Source: Blasia pusilla (taxonomy: Eukaryota > Marchantiophyta > Marchantiopsida > Blasiales). Taken from it: a stretch of DNA of 64,000 nt. Below, piece by piece: positions 1 through 9,718 of the stretch (positions are counted from its first letter, which is position 1; each line of letters begins with the position of its first letter). The notes under the pieces were generated by a model. That model saw only the letters and a program-made list of their open reading frames with translations, was not told where the DNA came from and did not search any database. The stretch is taken from the NCBI GenBank assembly GCA_050084515.1, contig CM114272.1, forward strand, positions 38,192,001 through 38,256,000, in the 5' to 3' direction. A program made the position numbers and the translations under genes.

Positions 1-282
1 ATCACATTTTGACACAAGTAGATTTCCTCTTATCTCTTCCAAAATATCCTCTTTTATCCACTTGATATTTTCCAAATTACCCCAACTAACCTAGCCACCA
101 ACCAAGCCTACTTTTTCTTTTCATTAAAGCACCAACCTCACTACTTTACTTTTATAAAGTCATCTTTTATTTATTACCTCTTTTCTAAAGTTGGGCCCGC
201 ATAAAAGAGGCACCATAAAGAGGTTTAAACATGGGGATTTCTTTTTCCTAAGCTAATTTACTTAATACTAATAAAACTCTAT
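1..282. other. AT-rich flank without recognisable gene
   Basis: I see no ORF or motif here. It lies beyond the RNase H end of the minus-strand gypsy remnant. An integrase would be expected at this position if the element were complete, but none is visible, so the element seems truncated or diverged. Confidence 0.4.
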
Positions 283-1040
283 CTAACACTTAACGAGGAA
301 GGAGTTTACACACTGGCTGATTTTACTATACGACAATGCTACCGGTCTCTCTTCTTGTACCAACACTCCTCCAATCGCATAGTCACTAGCATTAGTATGC
401 ACCTCCAATGACTTGTCAAACTCCAATAACTTTAACGTTGGCTCTTGCGATAGGATCTTCTTGACTCGGTTGAGCGCCTTATTCACTTCTTGGTCCATGT
501 TGTGTTAGCAAACTTTGCAGTCCAATCTATAAGAGGTCTCACTATTATGAAAATGTTTCTCACATAAGTCCGGTAAAACTAAACCACTTCAATGAACCTC
601 CTTATCCCCTTCATTATAGAAGTCGATTTCCACTCAACAATCACTTTCACTTTATCCATGTCCGTACTAACCCTATTTGCGTTATCCACGTGACCCAAGA
701 ATTTGATCTTGCTCTGCATGAATTCACTCTTTTCAACATTCGTGTATGACTTCTTTTCCCTAAAATTTGAAAACACCACCCTTAATTTCGAGCATGCTCT
801 TCTGGTGACTTCAAATAGATCAATATCTGATCAATGTATATGATAACATACTCATATGTCTCCTTATGAAACAATGTGGTAAACGTCGGAGGTGCATTAC
901 AAAAACTGAAGGGCATCACTACAAACTTGAACGAGCCACATTTTGTCCTATATGCAATCTTCTCCACATCATCTTTTTCTATCGAAATTTGGTAATATCC
1001 TAACTTTACTTTAATCCTACTTAAATACTTATCCCCTGAT
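283..1040 (-). pseudogene. Ty3/gypsy pol remnant: RT palm/thumb and RNase H
   Basis: Three minus-strand pieces in different frames give the second half of a gypsy reverse transcriptase and the start of RNase H. The 782-1063 piece has the palm signature around KLGYYQIS and a degraded catalytic box YIDQILIY, where YIDD/YVDD is normal. The 579-779 piece is the thumb (KIKFLGHV, MKGIRRFI). The 283-498 piece is RNase H (LEVHTNASDYAIGGVL, with Asn where the first catalytic Asp is usual). Frame changes and the lost Asp residues show it is dead. It continues the RT that is interrupted by the LTR at 1041-2012. Confidence 0.85.
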
Positions 1041-2012
1041 TTTTGTGCGCCTACTCCTCTCAAACGTCAATCTTTAGTGTTGCGGAAGCATACATTTAGT
1101 AGGACACGCTCTCATCGCCGATCTGCACCCAAACGCTCTCACGTTAGTATGGTTTGGATCAATCGGCCTTCCAACCCACCGATTCTCAGCTCAGCACCTC
1201 ATCAAGCTCAATCGTCTCTAGCCCCTAGCTTCCCAACACGGGCAATTCTTCCAAAACTTTGGACATACTTTCTCGTTTGTCCAAGCACCTAAAATGACAT
1301 TTGCACACCTTGCAACCCCAACTATCCAATAGACCTTGCATGAGCCCCCAAACTGAGACCCAACTAAATGAGTTGCGGGAAGAAATCCAATACGGACCTC
1401 TAAAATCCACTCTATTGGACTTGATTCGGGTTTCAAATTCCAACGCCAAAACTCTCGATCCAATCCATGCCCTTGAGTCACCCCGTGGTGCCCTAAAGTG
1501 GGGTTCGAGTCCCAAGCACTCATGAACCCCATTACTAGTACTTCTAAGGATCCCCACTCTCCCTCTACCTTTGGGGAAGAGATACTAGGGGCCCTCTTTT
1601 TGGCCCTCAATCCGACTCCCTATATAGTTGTTTTTGGCTAATATCTTAGCCTCTACTTATGAGTTTTCAAAGATCTTTCATGCATTGGAACTAGATTTGT
1701 ATAAGCTTTCCAATGCAATCTTATTTGCCCCAAATACATTTTGGGACTAAAAGTTATGGTCCAAAATACATTCAAAACCCAAAACGCTAGTCACCTTCGA
1801 AGCCCGATTCTCACCTCTTTGGCAACCAACCTTCCTAGACTCAAGTCCCCTTAAGTCATGGTTCACATTTGGTCAAGGTTTCATAGTTGCAACCATAAAG
1901 ACATGAAATGCTCAACTTTTTTGGCATCTCACAGCGCGCAAACCATTCTAGCGTGAGCCGCCAAAGTTCAAACGTTCTGTTTGGCGCTTGTTTGGTTATG
2001 AGGGTCGTGACA
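1041..2012 (-). repeat. Solo LTR inserted in gypsy RT
   Basis: About 970 bp, clearly homologous to the LTR at 4192-5187: shared start around GTGCGC.TACTCCTCT, a shared stretch ending in GCACCCAAAC, and shared end GTTTGGTTATGAGGGT. It is flanked by CTGAT (1036-1040) and TTGAT (2013-2017), a 5-bp target-site duplication with one change. Removing the LTR plus one duplicate rejoins the RT frame across DRLS and GDKYLSRI. No second LTR or internal region is attached, so it is a solo LTR. Confidence 0.85.
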
Positions 2013-2760
2013 TTGATAGTCTATCAAAGAGATCATGAATCCTTGAAATAGGGTAATTATTCCTCATTGTCACTTTATTAAGTGTCTGGTAATCAATACG
2101 CAGTCTGAACTTCCCATCTTTCTTCTTCACAAAGAGAACATGCACCCCATAAGATGACTTGCTAGTTTAAATGTAACCCTTTTCTAAGAGCTCACATAAC
2201 TATTGTTTCAACTAAGAAAGTTCTACTTGATTGAGTCTATACAAAGAATTTGATGGCGGTCGAGACCCCGGTATCACCTTTATCTTATGATTGACTGCCC
2301 TATGTGGTGGCAATTCAGTTGGAAGCTCCACGGTCAAGACATCGTCAAATCCCTTCACTACTCTCTTGAGTATTTTTGGGATTTCCCTCGAAGCTAAGTC
2401 ATGGTCTCTATTTGTTTTGCTTGTAGCCTCTACTTGTCTCATCAAGCAGAGAAACCCACCTTCCATCTAAGTTGGACTTGCCCTCGTAATGACATTCATC
2501 AACTCCTTCATCATAGGATCCTCGCAAACCAATCTCATGAACAACTGCTTGCCTTTCACTAAGATGCTCAACCTTAATGATCTTTGCCTTAGCCCCACCT
2601 CATACGCATCCAAGAATGTGTTCCCCAAGACTCCTTTGATCTTGTCCATATCGCACACACTAAAGTTCTCCTTCACCTCAAATGCCTCGTATCCAAATGT
2701 TAACCCCAAAACTAACTTTGAGGTCTGGTGAGATTTGCCTCTAGCAAAGGCCACTTGAAT
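2013..2760 (-). pseudogene. Ty3/gypsy protease and N-terminal RT remnant
   Basis: The minus strand reads a retropepsin-like segment (2467-2754, including LGLTFGYEAFEV), then the linker and RT entry at 2212-2466 (ELPTELPPHRAVNHKIKVIP, SNSLYRLNQVELS). The RT fingers follow near 2020-2160, with a readable [19 protein letters not shown]. It belongs with the RT at 283-1040, split by the solo LTR. In-frame stops, for example near 2166, mark it as a pseudogene. Confidence 0.8.
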
Positions 2761-2879
2761 GGGCTTGTCCGCCTAGGCGGTTGAAAAACCCAACTACTTC
2801 ACGATCCTTGGACTCAAGAAGGAGTGCAAAGCACATGTATCAACCAACAACATCACATCGCGATCAGCGATCTTGGATC

Positions 2880-4012
2880 TTAGGTACACAAGATTGGGCG
2901 TCCTCTTGGTGACTTGAAGGGACGTTTCCAGACCTCTTGCCGAAAAATGCTAAGCAAAAAACACAATTATACTCCAATTACTAACCTCAGGCTTCAAGCA
3001 CCCCTTAGCCATGGGCCCGAGCACCACAATTGTAGCAAGCCCGCCGACGCCTCTTTCGGCTTCACATTGGGCTCCATTCATTTTTCCGCGAGGATGAGAG
3101 ACTTTCCTTGGTCATGCTCTTCCCCACTCTAGACCCTCTTGACTGCCCCCTTGTTCTTTGTTATCTTCAAAAAACCTTTTTTCTCGAAGGGTTGTTAGAC
3201 TTGGACCTCACTATCCCTTATTTGCTCTGCTAGTTTCAAGAGTTTTGCGCACATTTTTGGTAACTTCGACGTTCAAAAGAGGGCCTTCTCCACACTTGGC
3301 TTAAGTTCGCTAAAGAAGATAACCTTTTGCGCAAACTCATCCATCTTAGGCAATGAGTTAAATTTCTCACTAAACTCCCACATATAAGCTCTAAGGGACC
3401 CGCTCTACCTCAGACGCATAAACCACTTCATCTTAAAAGTCTTGGTACTCCGGTATGAATCGTTCGCCAATCAGCACCTTGAACTCCTCCCAACTCAAAG
3501 GTGATCCACTAGCGAAATATTCATCTTGATGAGTTTTCCATCATTGGAGCGCACGATCCTTTAGAAATGTGACTACCACGTTAACCTTATCCTACTCTTT
3601 TGCCCTTTGTGCCTCAAAATATAGTTTCAATTACGTAATGAACTCCTTCACCTTTCGAGACCGCCCCAATTCAGTGAATGGTGTGGGCAGATTCATCTCA
3701 CACAACTTCTTACTAGAAACTTGATGCTCTATCTGACTCAAGCTCGGAAATTGGCTTTCTCTGTTGGGTCATCTGCTCTAACATAAGCTTCATCAAGTCC
3801 ATCATTTGGACATAGAATGATGGATAACTTGAGATTGGAGTCGATGGCTCTATAGAAGGATTTGATTCAAGACATCCTTAAGTCTGGCGCTAGTACTTTG
3901 GTACTTCAGACATCACAATCTCTTTCACTGGCTCATGGTCCAACACCAATTTGTCTCTCGTCTTTTTTAGCTTATGACCACGCTTTGGTGGTGATCCACC
4001 CATAGTGGCCAT
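2880..4012 (-). pseudogene. Ty3/gypsy gag remnant
   Basis: A start at 4012 opens MATMGGSPPKRGHKLKKTRD, a typical basic gag N-terminus. Downstream the minus strand has scattered gag-like stretches broken by many stops (3400-3800) and a decayed nucleocapsid region near 3000-3060. It lies between the primer-binding site at 4176-4189 and the protease, as expected for a 5'-to-3' element on the minus strand. Confidence 0.6.
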
Positions 4013-4175
4013 TCTTAAGCCCTAGTCTCCTCCTTGTCTCTTGCGTTCCTCCCCAAGCATCCAGGTCTCACTGCTACCTTGAGTTTTCCCCAAGTGTGTA
4101 TTTTTCAATGCTATCTTGAGTTCTCACCAAGCATCCACTTGCTCTTATAGCTTCAAGTTCACGCTCAAAAAATAT

Positions 4176-4189
4176 TTTCTATGATACCA
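4176..4189 (-). promoter_or_regulatory. Primer-binding site (initiator Met tRNA type)
   Basis: Directly inside the LTR, after two bases, the minus strand reads TGGTATCATAG, close to the usual TGGTATCAGAG complementary to the 3' end of initiator tRNA-Met. It fixes the LTR boundary and the element's orientation. Confidence 0.75.
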
Positions 4190-4191
4190 CT

Positions 4192-5187
4192 TGTCGTGCG
4201 CTTACTCCTCTTGAACGTCAATCTCAGATGCTGCGGAAACATACGTTTAGTAGGTCACGCTCACTCTGCCGATTTGCACCCAAACACACCCTCATTAGTC
4301 TTGATTTTAGTCAACCAGCCTTCCAACTCCCTGAGTTTTCAACTTGGGCCATTGATCAAGCTCAACAAGTCATAACTTCTCACTTCCTAACATGGACAAG
4401 TCTTCGTAGACTTGGAACAAACTTTATGGATAGTCCAAACACCTAAAATGATATATGCTCGCACACCTAGCGGTCCCAACTGTCGAATGGAGTCACTAAC
4501 CAAGACTCGGTAAATGAGTCACGGGTTGGAATCCAAGGGTGACCTCCAGATTCCACTCACTTGGATTTGGCTTGGTATTTGCAACCCAACCCCAATCTCC
4601 TGATGCATTTAGTGCCCTTGGTTTGCCTCGTGGCTTCCCAAAATGGAGTTCAAGTCCCAAACACCCATGGAGACCCTTCCCCTTTTATATACTTATGGGG
4701 TTCTTTGCCCTACCCTTACCTTTGGGAAAGTACTCTCGGGCCGCTCATTTTGGCCCTCAATTAATCCATCTATCATTCCGACAATTTTTGAGAAGTTTCT
4801 TGATCTCTACTCATGCGTTTGTCAAGATCTTTGGTGCATTGGAATCGGCTTTGCATAAGCTTTGTAACAGCACCTTACTTGTGTCCGGATGTTATGACCT
4901 AAAACACAATGAGACACCAAACGTGAGTCAGTTCCAAGTCCGGTTCTCATCCTCTTTGGCAATCCACTCTTCTTAGACTCGACTCCTCTTAAGTCTTAGT
5001 TCGCATTTTGTCCAAGTTTCCCGATTCATGATCGTTAAGACATGATCATGAAAGACTGAGCCTTACTCGTGTCTCACATGTCATGTCTCCTTCAAGAGAC
5101 TCCTTCGACACACATCTGTCCTAGTGTGAGCCTACAAGAGTCCTGATGTTTCACATTGACCTACGTTTGGTTATGAGGGTTGAGACA
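4192..5187 (-). repeat. 5' LTR of the minus-strand gypsy element
   Basis: About 996 bp starting TGTCG and ending GAGACA on the plus strand, homologous to the solo LTR at 1041-2012 and to an inverted fragment at about 39226-39564. It is followed on the minus strand by the primer-binding site and gag. Confidence 0.85.
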
Positions 5188-6389
5188 CATTTGGCATCAT
5201 GCCATCGAGACACGCACTAATCTATATAATTAAAAGAGGATGGATTTAGAGGAAACCCTCCACAGGTCTTGACACTTGTTCTTTTAAGGTCCTTCTATTG
5301 TCCACACTTCTCCTCTTGAGACCTTTCTATTATTACGGGTTGCCATTTAAAGATAATAATTAAATTACGGGGAAAACTGTTCAACATGCTAATGATCAAT
5401 AATGCCATTAATAAAAATAATGGCAATAATGGTCTTCCCTCACCCACAACTCCAAAATATGCTAAGCATAGTATCGACACCCTTCATTGCATTTGTGCAA
5501 TGAAGGGTGTCGATACATATTAGAAAAACAAATTATTATATAAAATTCTACTACATCACGTTCTATACGTGGTGGAGATATTGGAGAGTTGGCTAGGTGG
5601 ATTTGATGGAGTTTGGGAGGTCGTAGGCTCTAAATTAGGCACGGATGGGGGTAATGAGCGCAACCCACGAAATGGTTTCCACGACTGTTTGGGGAACCAT
5701 TCCGCATTTTCACAAAATTTGGGACTGCCCGGAGCAATCGCGAGCATCTCGGACAATAATGAATGGTGTTGTACTAGGCATATCGCTCTCCCCAAAATAT
5801 ACATGCCCATGCAACAAAAATCTGATCACGTGACGTATGCAATTAGAATTTAGGGTAAAGATCTTACACCCACGTGAGTAGGATACTAGTTGGCAACGCG
5901 TGCCATGCACGGGAACGAAGGAACTAATGATGTTACACACAAATGAAAGAACTAATGATGTTTTTTCTTCTACGTGTAGAGGGAAAAATCTTTCTTCGTG
6001 CCCACTTGCCACACGTCAAGAAAAGGGATATTTGCAAGATAGAGATGAAACATTTTTTTCCAACAAGGAAAAAAAAACATTTTCTTACACGCATAAAAAA
6101 TGTTTGCAAGAAGACATTCTCCAATAAAAATATACATTAAAGGCTATAGTCAAGTACCACGGAATAGAAGTCACATGCATGCCTTGTAAATGCCTAAGAC
6201 GAGTTCAGGCGAGCAAAGAAGTCCTGTCGCAATTCGAACGATTTGCATCTCTATTGACGAGCAGAGGCGGCATCTGAGCAAGGCAGGCAAGCCTGATCTG
6301 CTAGCACCTCACGTGAGTACTGCAAGCCTGGCACAGGCCCCGGCGTGCCTTTCAAGGATTAGTTAGGTGTTCGGGAGAGGAGGTTTCGG
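5188..6389. other. Intergenic region upstream of TRAPPC4
   Basis: No supported gene. It contains the perfect hairpin at 5471-5516 and an A-rich stretch near 6040-6130. The last part should hold the promoter and 5' UTR of TRAPPC4, but I cannot place a TATA box or transcription start with confidence. Confidence 0.5.
5471..5516. repeat. Perfect 21-bp-arm hairpin
   Basis: Arms 5471-5491 and 5496-5516 are exact reverse complements with a 4-nt loop (TTTG). The left arm starts GTATCGACACCC. No ORF or known element explains it. Confidence 0.95.
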
Positions 6390-7820
6390 ATGGCCAGCAT
6401 ATACAATCTGTTTGTAATCAACAAGTCTGGTGGCTTGATCTTCTACAAGGTGTGCATGCCCTGGTCTTTCCGAGATGTGAGCTCGTTTTCTTTATACTTT
6501 ATTTTGAAAGGGAGGCGATTTGAGGTTCTCAATGCGAAAATGGGAGGTCTGGTGGTCGTTTGGCTAGTGGAGTTAGGGCAGAGCAGAGCGAGCCGATTTT
6601 TTTGACGCGTGAATTCAACTGAATCTAATGGCGATCAGGATTATGGCTCCACCGGACGGCTGGACACCAATGACAGTCTGCGGCTAGCAAGTCTGTGGCA
6701 CTCAATGCATGCTATCTCAATACAGCTCTCTCCCACGGCCGGGTGCACGGGCATTGAGGTGCTGGAGGCTGATACCTTTGATCTACACTGCTTCCAATCC
6801 CTCACAGGTCTAGCATCTTCAATTCCAACCCATCTAAATCGAGTCGACTCTAATGTAGACGAATTTTTCAATCTACTTGCTGGAGAATAGCATTATTTGA
6901 ATGGGCGTGGATGAGGTGAGGAACTGCACAGCTTCTCAGGGGATTTAAGTATAAGTGTTTTGGACAGTTAAAAGTGCTCAAAATTTGTGGTCTAACCAGG
7001 GGATCAGTGACTAGTGTTGGAGAGAAATGCATGACATACAAGCCCCTGCGTTTGGTTGAATGCTGATATTGGGCAAACCTTAACCTTTGAAAACAAGAAA
7101 AAATTCCCCTTAAAGGATTTGAGTCCAGAGTATTGAAGTATTCCTGAAGGGTCCCTACTATTCCTTGGCGAACACATCAAATCGGAAGAAAATCTTTATT
7201 GGGTCGAGTAAGAAAAGCCTTAGATTTAGTCGTCACATATGGTTGTTGAGTGCCGTATCCTGAGATTGTGTCTACCGAACCCCTCTTACCACAGTCGGGA
7301 GCCGACAGCTTGGTGAATCCTCAATGCCGAATGCCACATACCTCGGGCCTGTGTTGGATCCAGCTTCTCTTGCAAGAACCTGTTGGGAACCTGCGAAAAA
7401 TACTCTCTCTGTACTGTGGTCTCCATGTAACTCGAAGTCATATTCTCTCAACCCTTGCATTTCCAGGAACAGTCACCCACTTACTTTTTGTCCCATATCC
7501 ACCTTTCTGTGTCCCTTAACTATCAACTGCGTTCTTTTTTTTACTTTCTCAATTTCTTTAAAGTGAGGTCATCACTCTTTTGCGTGTATTTCATCTAAGC
7601 CTGAATCTCCTATCACTGTGCAGGGACAAAGTTGTTTGTTGCCTCAGAGCCTGGTGCCCCAGGCATCACTGGCTTACTCAAGACCATCTATGAGCTGTAT
7701 GCGGATTACGTGCTGAAGAATCCTTTCTACGAAGTGGAGATGCCCATTAGATGTGAGCTTTTTGAGTTCAACTTACTCCAAGCAATCCGCAAAGACAAGT
7801 TCACTGTGGCAAGTCGGTGA
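6390..7820 (+). CDS. TRAPPC4: TRAPPC4/Trs23 homologue, TRAPP complex subunit (three coding exons)
   Basis: TRAPP core subunit 4, a longin-like subunit of the vesicle-tethering complex that acts as a Rab GEF in ER-Golgi and Golgi traffic. Coding exons are 6390-6449, 6639-6807 and 7624-7820. Exon 1 encodes [20 protein letters not shown] and ends at AAG/GTGTGC. Exon 2 opens after ATCAG with [14 protein letters not shown] and contains [12 protein letters not shown] and [16 protein letters not shown]. Exon 3 follows TGTGCAG, starts [10 protein letters not shown] and includes [15 protein letters not shown]. Splice phases agree (0, then 1) and no stop interrupts. The 141-aa product matches the usual plant TRAPPC4 length, so the gene looks intact. 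The start is the only ATG giving the conserved N-terminus. Confidence 0.95.
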
Positions 7821-8999
7821 GAATCATATGGGGAAATAGCCGCCCCTCCGCTATGACAGGTTCCATTTATGGCCTCAGAAATTTTCAAAAGTGATTGAAT
7901 AGGAAACTCATGTTTCTATGGATTAAAACGTAACAGTAGTAGGATTCAATCCTTTTATGGTGTGATAAAACAGGTTTCGAATTGTGATGTTGATCAAAAG
8001 CATGCCTGGTCAGGGTGCTGAGCAATGAAACCTTACAGTCCGCTTTCTGAGGATTATGTGGACCTAGGTGTAATCCCAAGATCAAAATACCTGATGGAGG
8101 ATTCTGACCAGGATTCAGATTGATTAGTTGGATCTAATATCATGAAGGCTGGTTTTGAGTTATTTATTTGCCAGTGATTCAGACCCAACATGCCATCGAT
8201 GCCAAGTTTGGGCAGTGAGAAAGGTGGGCAATGCCAATCACCGTGTGACTGTAGTGGAGTTACGTACTTCTCAGTTTTAGCCTGATACTCCCTGGACTTA
8301 AATGACGATGGAATGTTCTCTAATCTTCTATTGCAAGGGAAATGAATTGTCATTAGTGATCACCCACAAAATACCAACAAGACTGAGATCTCAAAAAGTA
8401 ATTGAAGAAAATGCTACTTTGAATCCACTTGTCTACCACGCGGGAGTGAACTGCAGTTATTGTGCCTGGGTTGGCTTCCATTAGTCTTGGAAGTCGACAG
8501 TGGGATTTCTAACCTTGTATGCTATGCCACGCATCACTTGCAGGAGCGACTTGAGAGATTGTGTTTGACAAATAATTTTTTTGTAATCTGTTAATGAGGA
8601 TCAGCTCTCTCGATCCATGACTGCAGCCTCAGAGGACCAAAAGAATCTGGTCAGATAACCAGAGATGCTTTCGAACCAACCAGAAATTCCCTCAAACCCA
8701 TGGGGCGGATGACTCCAATCTTACTTTACAAACTGCAGAAGACGAGCTTACAACTACAGAAAGGTGGATTCTCAACACTTCCACAATTGCTTGCCTCCGG
8801 AAGACTTATTTATTGGGATGAAGGGAGTGTAGGAATCTGTTGTTGACCATTAAGAACTCTTAGGAACCATGCAGAGATTACTGAAGTAGTTGGCCTTCCT
8901 CTTCCAAGGCATCAGGCCAAAAGATAGTGTGGTGAAAATCCTTTCCCATTGGCGTCTTGGGCTAATGAAAATCTGAACCGCGGGGAACCTTTGAACAGT

Positions 9000-9000
<1 letters not shown>
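7821..9000. other. TRAPPC4 3' flank, no gene seen
   Basis: Short ORFs on both strands without recognisable motifs. It should include the TRAPPC4 3' UTR. I see nothing else to support. Confidence 0.5.

Positions 9001-9039
<39 letters not shown>
9001..9039. repeat. (CT)n microsatellite
   Basis: Uninterrupted CT dinucleotides for 39 bases just upstream of the first LINE. It could lie in the LINE 5' UTR or mark an insertion site. Confidence 0.98.
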
Positions 9040-9041
<2 letters not shown>

Positions 9042-9079
9042 GCTGGGAGCTTAAACACTCTCCCCAGATCCTAAATCAG

Positions 9080-9718
9080 TTGTTTGCCAAACCTCTACAT
9101 ATAATCAGCGGCCTTGAGCCCAATATATCTCAGTCCTCCCAAGCTTGTGAGGAGTATCAGTTCACCTATCAAAGGCGCATACCAAAGCCCACCATCCCCA
9201 AGCTGGGTGGGGAATATCGGCATGTTTATGTGAGACGCTCAAAGGCCCCCCGGAGTTCGGACCTGGGCAGCGAGTTCAATCTGGTCTACAGGAGGAGACC
9301 ACGGTTCCACATGATCATTTTCGGTGTACGTCCCACAATAGATTTTGTCTCATTTAAGATCATGTGCGCAGCTTTGGGCTTTGAATTCCTGGCTATTGCT
9401 GGGGTTACTCGGATGATGAACGGAAATCAATGTATCTTCAAGGCGTCTATCAAGGGCAGAGGAGGCCAATACTTGGCATGCCACAAAAACCAGGTGTCTC
9501 AAGATCTGAGACGTGCCTACAACTGGAGGGCTATGGTAGTCGAGGGTGGTTCCAGCTTGAAGGAAAGGCCCATCTCCACAAAACCGCTGGTGATCTACAC
9601 ACCTAATATCTTTAGTGTTCTCCAAGGGACCAGCGTTGAAGAGCACATGAAGAGGTTCCATGTCGCAAGCAGCCACACCGACGCCAAAAGCGTGCCCGCC
9701 GATCCCCAACCCACTTAG
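9080..9718 (+). CDS. LINE ORF1-like protein, 212 aa
   Basis: Open frame immediately upstream of the LINE endonuclease/RT ORF and ending where that ORF opens, so it is probably the ORF1 (RNA-binding/gag-like) region or its 3' part. I recognise no domain and no zinc knuckle. Residues about 24-75 contain three imperfect repeats with the core E-(Y/F)-x3-Y-x-RR (EYQFTYQRR, EYRHVYVRR, EFNLVYRRR), rich in Arg and Pro, compatible with nucleic-acid binding. Its TAG stop at 9716-9718 overlaps the next frame. The first Met may not be the true start. Confidence 0.55.
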   Translation: MFAKPLHIISGLEPNISQSSQACEEYQFTYQRRIPKPTIPKLGGEYRHVYVRRSKAPRSSDLGSEFNLVYRRRPRFHMIIFGVRPTIDFVSFKIMCAALGFEFLAIAGVTRMMNGNQCIFKASIKGRGGQYLACHKNQVSQDLRRAYNWRAMVVEGGSSLKERPISTKPLVIYTPNIFSVLQGTSVEEHMKRFHVASSHTDAKSVPADPQPT

